A stretch of DNA of 13,720 nt from an uncultured Caryophanales bacterium (GCA_946404585.1 CAMJEC010000022.1:1-13720); one strand, 5' to 3'. Shown: positions 1 to 6,154, counted from the stretch's first letter. Numbers and translations: made by a program. The notes: a model not told the origin generated them from the sequence alone.

Positions 1-570
1 AAACAAATCAATTTCGGTAATTATTTTGATACCCATTCACGTGATAACTATCCTGAAATAGTGCGCAATTTCCATCAAGAATTCAGTGGTCTTTTCTTAA
101 GAAAATATGCGAAATTCTTTGAATTCCCAAGCGAAGAACATTTATTCGCTATTATTCAAATATCTAGAGGCCATCGTAAGACTGATTTAAATGATGAAAA
201 AGAATATCCACTTAATCTCAAAGTCCCAAGTGGTAATACAATTTGCTTACCATATTTAGCGGCGTTAGTGAGACTTTCTGATGAAATCGATGTGACAGCC
301 TCACGTAACTCTAAAGCTATTTATGATTTAAATAAAATAGTGAAAGAAATCGATTTAATCGAATTCATGAAACATGAAGCAGTGCGCTCTCTTGATATCA
401 CTGATAAGACCTTTATTATGGGCATTAAGAGTGATGATCAAAAGATTATAGAAGGTCTTAATATCCTAGCAGGAAAGATGAAAAAAACACTCGACTATTG
501 TCGAAGTGTGGTTAATAATCGTACCTCTTTTACAATCACACAAGAGGATGTAATTATTAAAAATCTCTAG
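1..570 (+). CDS. HD-type phosphohydrolase-like protein, 3' part only
   Basis: The reading frame is open from the first base, so the true start lies left of the window; the GTG at 61 is internal and not a convincing start. About 189 codons are visible. The segment I-S-R-G-H-R-K-T-D-L (about bases 157-186), followed by L-A-A-L-V-R-L-S-D-E-I-D-V-T (about 256-297), resembles the second half of HD-superfamily metal phosphohydrolase domains, particularly the kind found with Hsp90-like ATPase modules. The first HD-signature half would be upstream and cannot be seen. No ATPase domain follows: the protein ends with a helical stretch and a short tail. The gene converges on a STAS-domain gene, and the two stop codons overlap within one CTAG at 567-570. 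A nucleotide-related or signalling role is inference. Family assignment is moderate; exact function is unknown. Confidence 0.6.
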   Translation, partial: KQINFGNYFDTHSRDNYPEIVRNFHQEFSGLFLRKYAKFFEFPSEEHLFAIIQISRGHRKTDLNDEKEYPLNLKVPSGNTICLPYLAALVRLSDEIDVTASRNSKAIYDLNKIVKEIDLIEFMKHEAVRSLDITDKTFIMGIKSDDQKIIEGLNILAGKMKKTLDYCRSVVNNRTSFTITQEDVIIKNL

Positions 571-866
571 TTTTCGATGTTTAAAACATCTAAGAAGCCA
601 GTTAAGGAGAAGATCTCCATGACTTCATTATTAGGATGACGGACAACCATGCCGTCTTTTTTCACCATAATTTTCTGGGCCACGAGTAAGGCGCGAAGAC
701 CAGCAGAAGATAAATAGCTTAACTTCGCTAAATCGATGATTAATGAATCGACATTATTTAATTCATTTCTAATGACTTCTTCAAATTCAGGAGCGGTCAC
801 GCTGTTGAGTTCACCCTCTAATTGAAGAGTTAATTCTTTATTGTTTAATTGCTTTGTGATTTTCAT
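567..866 (-). CDS. STAS-domain protein, anti-sigma factor antagonist type (99 aa)
   Basis: A single STAS domain fills the whole protein. The early strand L-Q-L-E-G-E-L-N-S-V-T-A-P is typical, as is the signature D-L-A-K-L-S-Y-L-S-S-A-G-L-R at residues 45-58. Ser54 sits where SpoIIAA/RsbV-type antagonists carry their phosphorylated serine. Proteins of this family bind an anti-sigma kinase when unphosphorylated and so release a sigma factor; no kinase or sigma factor is visible nearby, so the partner is unknown. I chose the ATG at 866. A longer frame opens at 953, but it would run through a near-perfect extended -10 box (874-882), and its extra residues do not look like STAS. There is no Shine-Dalgarno sequence before 866; the -10 box lies 7 nt from the ATG, which suggests a leaderless mRNA. 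The gene ends tail to tail with the HD-type gene. Confidence 0.85.
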   Translation of the reverse strand: MKITKQLNNKELTLQLEGELNSVTAPEFEEVIRNELNNVDSLIIDLAKLSYLSSAGLRALLVAQKIMVKKDGMVVRHPNNEVMEIFSLTGFLDVLNIEN

Positions 867-873
867 GTCAATG

Positions 874-882
874 ATTATAGCA
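874..882 (-). promoter_or_regulatory. Extended -10 promoter of the STAS gene, leaderless geometry
   Basis: Read on the minus strand the sequence is TGCTATAAT: a perfect -10 hexamer (874-879) with the TG extension (881-882). Only 7 nt separate it from the ATG at 866, so transcription should begin at or within 1-2 nt of the start codon. No good -35 box is seen at the usual distance. Confidence 0.65.
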
Positions 883-943
883 TTGCTTATGTGAATTATC
901 ATATTTTTTAATATAAAAATGTGAGTTTCTATTTCAAAAAGTG

Positions 944-949
944 TATAAT
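944..949 (+). promoter_or_regulatory. -10 box immediately before the gene at 956
   Basis: A perfect TATAAT ends 6 nt before the ATG at 956, placing the expected transcription start at or next to the start codon. No Shine-Dalgarno sequence and no clear -35 box are visible. It is divergent from the STAS promoter; both sit in an 89-bp intergenic gap. Confidence 0.5.
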
Positions 950-955
950 TCAATT

Positions 956-1741
956 ATGAAAACCATTTTTAAGAAAAGTCTTATTCTTTTAGCAACCATT
1001 CCTTTTATTATGGGATCTTCTACTTTAAAAGTTGTTCATGAGCGATTATATAAAGACAGTGAAACAACATACCTAAGAGAAGAAGTAATTGGAGATTACG
1101 CCTACTATTATTTCGACTTGTTCAATAAGGGCGATGGTTTCATTAGTTATGTCTATTTTAGTGCTGACGATTCTTCTAAAAACGTTCAGTTAGATGATTA
1201 CTTTTATCTTTTTGATAACGCTCTTCTTGGACCAAATACGCATCAAGAGGTGGCATTCAAAGAAGACTACTTGTTTGATAAGCCAGAAAAGGTCCGTTCT
1301 ACAACGTATGGTTATAATGATATAGATGATAAGTTACAAGTTAATGGCAGCAAAAGCATTACTTTTTCAAGCAGTGGTGCTGACTATTTTTCTTATACAA
1401 TTGATATAAATTTACAGGGTGAGCGCGTTAGCAATTATCGTTATGGTGTAGTTGCACAATTAACGTATGAGAGTTCAACTTATTATGTAAAAATCAACGA
1501 GAGCAGTGCTTTCACTTTTAGCACTAAAGAGAAACTCGATTTAAAAAAGTTAACTCTTGGAAATATTGCTGTTATTAAGAGCACACCAAACCGATCAGTT
1601 GATGAAACCTTAAACATATATTTAGGTATTGTTCTCATATTCTTCTTTACAGTTGTTCCTTTAACCGTTTTCTTAGCAATTTTCATTCCTGCTAGATTAA
1701 GAAGAAAAAGAAGAAAAATGAGAATACAACAGGTAAAATAA
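956..1741 (+). CDS. Unrecognised exported, membrane-anchored protein (261 aa)
   Basis: I do not recognise a family. The N-terminus (K-K, then about 15 hydrophobic residues ending near I-M-G-S-S) looks like a signal peptide. There is no cysteine anywhere, so it is not a lipoprotein. Residues of about 25-215 form a Tyr/Phe- and Ser-rich domain with alternating polarity that looks beta-rich and should lie outside the membrane. A strong hydrophobic segment at about 221-244 is followed by an Arg/Lys-rich tail (R-L-R-R-K-R-R-K), which is the expected cytoplasmic stop-transfer for a type I topology. I chose the ATG at 956 over the in-frame GTG at 941, because the GTG lies upstream of the -10 box. 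The next gene begins 3 nt after the stop, so the two are probably co-transcribed and may work together. Confidence 0.7.
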   Translation: MKTIFKKSLILLATIPFIMGSSTLKVVHERLYKDSETTYLREEVIGDYAYYYFDLFNKGDGFISYVYFSADDSSKNVQLDDYFYLFDNALLGPNTHQEVAFKEDYLFDKPEKVRSTTYGYNDIDDKLQVNGSKSITFSSSGADYFSYTIDINLQGERVSNYRYGVVAQLTYESSTYYVKINESSAFTFSTKEKLDLKKLTLGNIAVIKSTPNRSVDETLNIYLGIVLIFFFTVVPLTVFLAIFIPARLRRKRRKMRIQQVK

Positions 1742-1744
1742 TCA

Positions 1745-2236
1745 ATGGACTCTGAGGAAAGCTTAAACGGAAATAGTGAAAGCAACGAGCGCTTTGTTGT
1801 GGCTTATCGCGGTGATCCGCGAGGAATTCTAACTTTTTATATTATTTTGTTTTCCACTTTATTAATTGGCAGTCCATTAAACACTTTTATTGCCATCGAG
1901 TCCAAATTATGGGTACTCCTGTCTATTGCTCCAATTGAATTATTTTTAGTTATTGTGCTCATATGTAAATTTATTCAAGTTGGATTTAATTCCAAAAACC
2001 ATAATGAATGCCTTATCTTTGATTATGAAACACACAATTTCATTGCCTACACAATTAGAGGAAAAGAAGTAATTATTAAAGATAAGGATTTTATCGCTGT
2101 GAAAGATAATTTTTCTTCAGACTTTATATTGAAATTAACATATCGTTTGCCAAATGGAAAAAATAAAAAACTCTCCCTTGGATATTGCGAAAACCGCCAA
2201 ACTTTAATGGAAAGATTAGATAAAGTTTTGCGCTAA
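1745..2236 (+). CDS. Unrecognised small membrane protein with cytoplasmic C-terminal domain (163 aa)
   Basis: I do not recognise a family by sequence. A polar N-terminus of about 25 residues is followed by a helical hairpin of two membrane segments (about 29-48 and 53-74). The remaining 85 or so residues alternate short strands and turns (E-C-L-I-F-D-Y, N-F-I-A-Y, F-I-L-K-L-T-Y, K-K-L-S-L-G-Y) and end in a helix. This layout is compatible with a bacterial PH-like domain behind a two-helix anchor; that is inference from pattern only. The gene starts 3 nt after the upstream membrane gene, with only a weak AGG before it, so translational coupling to that gene is likely. Base composition is AT-rich compared with the chaperone genes. 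Confidence 0.65.
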   Translation: MDSEESLNGNSESNERFVVAYRGDPRGILTFYIILFSTLLIGSPLNTFIAIESKLWVLLSIAPIELFLVIVLICKFIQVGFNSKNHNECLIFDYETHNFIAYTIRGKEVIIKDKDFIAVKDNFSSDFILKLTYRLPNGKNKKLSLGYCENRQTLMERLDKVLR

Positions 2237-2259
2237 TTTTACTATCAAAGCAAGCATCT

Positions 2260-2281
2260 ACAGCCGATTAACGGTTGTTTT
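2260..2281 (+). terminator. Probable weak intrinsic terminator after the membrane-protein pair
   Basis: ACAGCCG (2260-2266) pairs with CGGTTGT (2272-2278), giving a 7-bp stem with one G-T pair around the loop ATTAA. It is followed by a short T run (2278-2281). It lies 24 nt after the stop codon at 2236. Confidence 0.5.
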
Positions 2282-2320
2282 CTATATATCCTTTATTTTC
2301 AAAAAAATTATCGTTTAATT

Positions 2321-2348
2321 TTTACAATTTAAATACGGGTGTTATAAT
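2321..2348 (+). promoter_or_regulatory. Strong extended -10 promoter of the structured RNA unit
   Basis: TTTACA (2321-2326), a 16-bp spacer and TATAAT (2343-2348) preceded by TG at 2340-2341 make a near-consensus sigma-A promoter. The expected start is about 2353-2355. No start codon with a ribosome site follows, so the promoter appears to serve a non-coding transcript. Confidence 0.75.
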
Positions 2349-2352
2349 ACTC

Positions 2353-2568
2353 ACATAGATTTAGTTAGCAAAGACTAACTCTATAAGTTATTGCAAAGCA
2401 ATATCTCCCGATGAAAACGGTAATCTAAATACCAATTAATGTTTGACAGTGTGGTTGTCATCATTGAGTATTGCCCTCCTTAGCCTACCCTTTATTGATT
2501 ACCGTTTCATTTTTCGTTAAGTTTCTCCAACAACGGGAAATACCTCGTCTCAAAGCGGGGTATTTTTT
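2353..2568 (+). ncRNA. Candidate free-standing structured non-coding RNA, about 215 nt
   Basis: The unit is bounded by a strong promoter and an intrinsic terminator and has no credible open reading frame. Helices seen directly: AGTTAG/CTAACT (2363-2368 with 2375-2380), extended by ATAG/CTAT (2355-2358 with 2381-2384) across a 4-nt bulge; TATTGC/GCAATA (2389-2394 with 2398-2403); a long-range helix of 11 continuous pairs (2415-2425 with 2497-2507) plus 3 pairs beyond one bulged A; AATAC/GTATT (2428-2432 with 2468-2472) and AATG/CATT (2438-2441 with 2462-2465), closing TGACA/TGTCA (2444-2448 with 2456-2460). A pyrimidine-rich stretch (2474-2492) containing CCCTCCTTAG has no good partner except the terminator G run. 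I cannot name the family. The raiA motif and 6S RNA are the first covariance models to test, but I recognise neither securely. It is not RNase P, SRP or tmRNA by size or hallmark motifs. Confidence 0.65.
2538..2568 (+). terminator. Intrinsic terminator of the structured RNA unit
   Basis: AAATACCTCG (2538-2547) pairs with CGGGGTATTT (2556-2565): 10 bp with one G-T pair and the 8-nt loop TCTCAAAG. The last part of the stem runs into six T (2563-2568). It separates the RNA unit from the heat-shock promoter. Confidence 0.85.
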
Positions 2569-2619
2569 GTTACAGATCCATATAAATCCTTATTCTATAT
2601 TATATATAAATTTAAATTA

Positions 2620-2646
2620 TTAGCAGATAATGCTTGACAGTGCTAA
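2620..2646 (+). promoter_or_regulatory. Second, degenerate CIRCE operator overlapping the -35 box
   Basis: TTAGCAGAT, nine bases, CAGTGCTAA has the 9-9-9 geometry of the HrcA operator (consensus TTAGCACTC-N9-GAGTGCTAA). The right arm matches at 8 of 9 positions and the left arm at 6 of 9. The arms extend one base outward on each side (TATTAGCA 2618-2625, TGCTAATA 2641-2648). The site covers the -35 hexamer at 2634-2639, where repressor binding would block RNA polymerase. Dual CIRCE sites are known for dnaK operons in other Firmicutes such as streptococci. Confidence 0.65.
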
Positions 2647-2661
2647 TAAAACAATTAAAAT
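2634..2661 (+). promoter_or_regulatory. Heat-shock operon promoter (sigma-A type)
   Basis: TTGACA (2634-2639), a 16-bp spacer and TAAAAT (2656-2661). The predicted start at about 2667-2668 falls in the first arm of the main CIRCE, the usual arrangement for HrcA-repressed operons. Confidence 0.8.
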
Positions 2662-2665
2662 GTAG

Positions 2666-2692
2666 TTAGCACAAAAAGAGATAGAGTGCTAA
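2666..2692 (+). promoter_or_regulatory. CIRCE operator (HrcA-binding site)
   Basis: TTAGCACAA, nine bases, GAGTGCTAA. The right arm is perfect; the left arm departs from consensus only at its last two positions. It lies at the predicted transcription start and just upstream of the hrcA ribosome site AAGGAGG (2694-2700), so it will also be in the 5' leader of the mRNA. Confidence 0.92.
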
Positions 2693-2708
2693 AAAGGAGG
2701 AGAAAACC

Positions 2709-3752
2709 ATGGCTTTAACACGTAGCGATACGATCTTAAAATACATCGTTGAATACTTTATTAAAAATGCCCAGCCAGTTGGCTCTCATACCCTCATCGA
2801 AGAATATAAGCTTCCATATTCCTCAGCGACTATTAGAAATGAAATGTACGCTTTAGAAAAAATGGGACTTATCGAAAAGACTCATAGTAGCAGCGGCCGT
2901 GTGCCAAGTGCGAAGGGTTATCGTTATTATTGCGATAACTTAAGAGATGGTTCTGTTAACGAACAGCTCAAGAACAGCATTCAAAACGTTCTTGATCAAA
3001 AAGTTAAGTCCATTGATGCGGTGATTAAAGAAAGTTGTGAGATTTTATCTCATATGACTAACTTAGTGACTGTGGTTATGGGTCCAGATGAAAACAAAGA
3101 AAAATTAGCGTCTATCCAAATGGTGCAGATCTCTGATAACACAATTACCGCGATCTTTGTGACTGATAAAGGCTATGTTGAAAACAAAACCTTCATCGTC
3201 CCAGAGAACTTAAAAGCGAGTGAAATTGTTAACTGTGTCTCCTTACTTAATGACAGATTAAAAGGTACACCAATCGTTGAGCTCGTGGAAAAGACCGAAG
3301 CTCTTAAACCAGTATTAAATGACTATATCGTTGGTCATGACCTCGTTTACCAAGCTCTGCTTGAAACATTCATGAGATTCGCTAGTGACCGTTTATCTTT
3401 ATATGGCAGGGATGAATTATTCTCTCGTGAAGAATATAAAAATGATACAGAGAAATTAGAAAGAGTCTTCAAGTTATTAAACGACCAACAACTTCTTAAA
3501 GAAGTTAAAGAAGAGATTAAAAACGATGACGAAGACCGAATCATTCGCATCGGTGATATCGAAGGTAATCCTGATGTCTCAATGGTGACCGCGAAAATTG
3601 ACTTAGGAGACGAAGGTAATCGTGCGATTACATTACTCGGACCAACAAGAATCGATTATGACCAAGCCTTATCCGCTTTGGAATATATCGCTGAAACATT
3701 AACCGATTACTTCAAAGGATTAAATAACAAAGGAGGTAAAGGTGATGCCTAA
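2709..3752 (+). CDS. hrcA: Heat-inducible transcription repressor HrcA
   Basis: HrcA binds CIRCE operators and represses the class I heat-shock genes; in the family, GroEL keeps it active and unfolded protein relieves repression. At 347 aa it has the usual length. The N-terminal winged-helix part carries the family hallmarks P-V-G-S-H-T-L, S-S-A-T-I-R-N-E-M and S-S-G-R-V-P-S-A-K-G-Y-R-Y-Y (about residues 23-75). The rest is the HrcA dimerisation domain, including a late T-L-L-G-P-T-R-I-D-Y-D-Q-A motif. The start is fixed by AAGGAGG (2694-2700), 8 nt before the ATG. It is the first gene of its operon and lies directly behind two CIRCE elements, so it is autoregulated. Its last codons overlap the grpE start. 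No groES/groEL genes are in the window; whether they carry CIRCE elsewhere cannot be told. Confidence 0.97.
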   Translation: MALTRSDTILKYIVEYFIKNAQPVGSHTLIEEYKLPYSSATIRNEMYALEKMGLIEKTHSSSGRVPSAKGYRYYCDNLRDGSVNEQLKNSIQNVLDQKVKSIDAVIKESCEILSHMTNLVTVVMGPDENKEKLASIQMVQISDNTITAIFVTDKGYVENKTFIVPENLKASEIVNCVSLLNDRLKGTPIVELVEKTEALKPVLNDYIVGHDLVYQALLETFMRFASDRLSLYGRDELFSREEYKNDTEKLERVFKLLNDQQLLKEVKEEIKNDDEDRIIRIGDIEGNPDVSMVTAKIDLGDEGNRAITLLGPTRIDYDQALSALEYIAETLTDYFKGLNNKGGKGDA

Positions 3753-4308
3753 AGAAAACAAAGAACAATTTAAAGAGGAAAAGAATAAAGACAAGAAAAA
3801 GATCCAAGAACTCGAAGAGCAACTTGAAAAAGCCAAAGCCGATGTCGAGCATTGGAAAAACGAATATTATCGCGCTTACGCCGATACAAAAAACTTGCGT
3901 AACAATTTAGAAAAAGAACAATCCGATATTAGAAAATATCGCGCAATGGGATTTATCGAAGAATTATTACCAGTTCTAGATAGCTTCCATGTCGTGCTTG
4001 AAAATGAACCACCAAGTGAAGAAATTAGAAACTATTTAGTGGGATTCCAATTCATCTACCGTAACTTAGTGAGCGCTCTTGAAAACGAAGGCGTGAAGGA
4101 AATCGCTCCAAAGGTGGGAGATAAATTCTCCGATAAGAATATGGATGCGGTGGACATCACCGTCCAAGAAGGTGAAGAAAACCTTATCACTAAAGTGTAC
4201 GCGAAAGGCTATGAATTACATGGCCGTCTCATTAGACCCGCGAGAGTCTCAGTGAGCAAAAACAAAAAAGAAGAAGAAAACAAAGCGAGCGTCAAAGCAG
4301 ACGCTTAA
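3745..4308 (+). CDS. grpE: Nucleotide exchange factor GrpE
   Basis: GrpE is the co-chaperone that releases ADP from DnaK and resets its substrate-binding cycle. The 187-aa protein starts with a very charged helix that forms the dimeric coiled coil (about residues 8-65, K-I-Q-E-L-E-E-Q-L and R-A-Y-A-D-T-K-N-L-R). A four-helix region (M-G-F-I-E-E-L-L-P-V-L-D-S-F) follows. The C-terminal beta-domain holds the family motif V-G-D-K-F-S-D-K-N-M-D-A-V and ends G-Y-E-L-H-G-R-L-I-R-P-A-R-V-S-V. I chose the ATG at 3745, with AGGAGG at 3731-3736 giving an 8-nt spacer, over the in-frame GTG at 3742. It overlaps the hrcA end by 8 bp, indicating translational coupling. A lysine/glutamate-rich tail of about 18 residues follows the last strand. 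Confidence 0.97.
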   Translation: MPKENKEQFKEEKNKDKKKIQELEEQLEKAKADVEHWKNEYYRAYADTKNLRNNLEKEQSDIRKYRAMGFIEELLPVLDSFHVVLENEPPSEEIRNYLVGFQFIYRNLVSALENEGVKEIAPKVGDKFSDKNMDAVDITVQEGEENLITKVYAKGYELHGRLIRPARVSVSKNKKEEENKASVKADA

Positions 4309-4324
4309 TAGGAGGACATAAATT

Positions 4325-6154
4325 ATGGCAAAAGAAATTATCTTAGGTATCGACTTAGGTACCACAAACTCAGTCGTCAGTTACTTACAAGCTGATGGTA
4401 CAGTCAAAGTTATCCCAAACCCAGAAGGCACAGTGACCACACCTTCCGTCGTAGCTTTTAAAGCTAACGGTGAAGAAATCGTTGGTAACGCTGCGAAACG
4501 TCAAGCCGTCACAAACCCAGATACAGTTAGTTCTATTAAGAGAATTATGGGTAGTGCGGAAAAGGTCAACATTAAATGTGTTAACAAACAATTCACTCCG
4601 CAAGAAATCTCCGCTAAAATCTTAGCGTACATGAAGAAATATGCTGAAGCCCACTTAGGTCAATCAGTGCAAAAAGCAGTTATTACTGTTCCTGCTTACT
4701 TCAACGATGCGCAAAGACAAGCGACAAAAGATGCTGGTCAAATCGCTGGCTTAGATGTCGTGCGTATCATTAACGAACCAACCGCTGCGGCATTAGCCTA
4801 TGGCTTAGAAAACGATAAATCTGAAAAGATCTTAGTCTTCGACTTAGGTGGTGGTACATTCGATGTCTCTATCCTTGATATTGGTGATGGCACATTCGAA
4901 GTTATTTCTACCGCTGGTGATAACCACCTCGGTGGTGATGACTGGGATCAAGTCGTCGCTGATTGGATTAAAGCCCAAATCAAGATTCAATCTAATGTCG
5001 ATATCACAGATAAAGGTTCCTTACAAAGAATTAGAGAAGCTGCTGAAAAAGCAAAAATTGAACTCTCTGCTTCTATGGAAACAGTTATCTCCTTACCATT
5101 CATTAGTATGACAAGCGCTGGCCCAGTTAACTTCGAAGTTACCTTAAGCCGTGCTAAATTCCAAGATTTAACAAGACATCTCTTAAATAGATGTGAAGAA
5201 CCAGTGAGACGTGCTTTAGCTGATGCTCATATGAGTGCTTCTGAACTCAACCAAGTCTTATTAATTGGTGGTTCCATCCGTATGCCAGCCGTCCAAGAAT
5301 TAGTCGCTAGATTAACAGGCAAGAAACCAAACTTATCCGTTAACCCAGATGAAGCTGTTTCTATCGGTGCGGCTTATCAAGGTGGTGTTGTCTCTGGTGA
5401 TGTTAAAGACGTAGTCTTATTAGACGTCACTCCATTAACCTTAGGTATTGAAACCTTAGGTGGTGTTATGACTCCATTAATCACAAGAAATACAACCATT
5501 CCAACCACTAAGAGTCAAATCTTCTCAACTGCTGCGGATAATCAACCAGCCGTTGACATCATGGTCTACCAAGGTGAAAGACCAATGGCTCACGATAACA
5601 AATTATTAGGTCACTTCCAACTTAACGGCATTAAGCCAGCAAGACGTGGTGAACCAAGAATTGAAGTCACATTCTCTATCGACGTTAACGGTATCGTTAA
5701 GGTCAACGCTAAAGACTTAGATACACAAAAAGAACAAAATATTACCATTTCTGGTAGTAATGGTCTTTCTAAAGAAGATATCGATAGAATGGTCCGTGAA
5801 GCTGAAGAACACGCTGAAGAAGATGCCAAACGTAAAGAAGACATCGAACTCAGAAATAAGGCTGAAAGCTTAATCAATGATATCGACATTGCTATGCAAG
5901 AAAAAGGCGCTAGCATGGATCCAGCCCAAAAAGAACAAACACAAAAATTACGTGATGAATTAAAGACCGCTTTAGATAACAACGATATGGCGACTTTAAA
6001 ACAACGTATTGGTGAACTTGAACAAGCCGCTGCTTATATGCAACAAGCACAAGCTAACGGTGGTGCTCAACCTAACGGTCAAGCCGATGCTGGTCAAACA
6101 GCTGGCACAAACCCAGATGATGTCGTTGACGCTGACTTCACAAAGAAAAACTAA
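4325..6154 (+). CDS. dnaK: Chaperone protein DnaK (Hsp70)
   Basis: Hsp70 ATPase that binds exposed hydrophobic segments of unfolded clients in the cytoplasm, driven by DnaJ and GrpE. It has 609 aa, typical of Gram-positive DnaK, which lacks a short insert in the ATPase domain. The ATPase domain carries the phosphate-1 motif G-I-D-L-G-T-T-N-S (residues 8-16) and the phosphate-2 motif D-L-G-G-G-T-F-D-V-S. The interdomain linker D-V-V-L-L-D-V is at 362-368, followed by the substrate-binding domain and helical lid. The tail is Gln/Ala/Gly-rich and ends D-D-V-V-D-A-D-F-T-K-K-N, a variant of the usual bacterial D-V-V-D-A-E/D-Y ending. In the adenosine-contact motif G-G-S-x-R, the usual Thr is Ile318. 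AGGAGG (4310-4315) precedes the ATG by 9 nt. It is the third gene of the CIRCE-controlled operon, 16 nt after grpE. Confidence 0.98.
   Translation: MAKEIILGIDLGTTNSVVSYLQADGTVKVIPNPEGTVTTPSVVAFKANGEEIVGNAAKRQAVTNPDTVSSIKRIMGSAEKVNIKCVNKQFTPQEISAKILAYMKKYAEAHLGQSVQKAVITVPAYFNDAQRQATKDAGQIAGLDVVRIINEPTAAALAYGLENDKSEKILVFDLGGGTFDVSILDIGDGTFEVISTAGDNHLGGDDWDQVVADWIKAQIKIQSNVDITDKGSLQRIREAAEKAKIELSASMETVISLPFISMTSAGPVNFEVTLSRAKFQDLTRHLLNRCEEPVRRALADAHMSASELNQVLLIGGSIRMPAVQELVARLTGKKPNLSVNPDEAVSIGAAYQGGVVSGDVKDVVLLDVTPLTLGIETLGGVMTPLITRNTTIPTTKSQIFSTAADNQPAVDIMVYQGERPMAHDNKLLGHFQLNGIKPARRGEPRIEVTFSIDVNGIVKVNAKDLDTQKEQNITISGSNGLSKEDIDRMVREAEEHAEEDAKRKEDIELRNKAESLINDIDIAMQEKGASMDPAQKEQTQKLRDELKTALDNNDMATLKQRIGELEQAAAYMQQAQANGGAQPNGQADAGQTAGTNPDDVVDADFTKKN

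Noticed and set aside
867..953. N-terminal extension of the STAS gene to an ATG at 953
   Set aside because: The extra 29 codons run through a near-perfect extended -10 box and add residues with no STAS resemblance; the 99-aa form is a complete STAS domain.
941..955. GTG at 941 as start of the membrane gene
   Set aside because: It lies upstream of TATAAT (944-949) and would not be on the transcript; the ATG at 956 begins a normal signal peptide.
1483..1785. 100-codon minus-strand frame across the end of the first membrane gene
   Set aside because: It is the complement of the membrane segment and Arg/Lys tail of the plus-strand gene, and no start signal was found.
2411..2482. Tiny reading frames in the structured RNA (5 codons from 2411; 14 codons from the ATG at 2439)
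   Set aside because: Neither has a ribosome site, and both fall within strong helices that explain the sequence better.
2353..2708. Structured RNA read as a riboswitch or leader for hrcA
   Set aside because: A full intrinsic terminator and an independent CIRCE-controlled promoter lie between it and hrcA. A weak alternative pairing (2486-2490 with 2558-2562) could compete with the terminator but is much shorter than the 10-bp stem.
4385..5982. Several open frames overlapping dnaK on either strand
   Set aside because: They lie inside an intact dnaK, with no start signals and no recognisable protein sequence.
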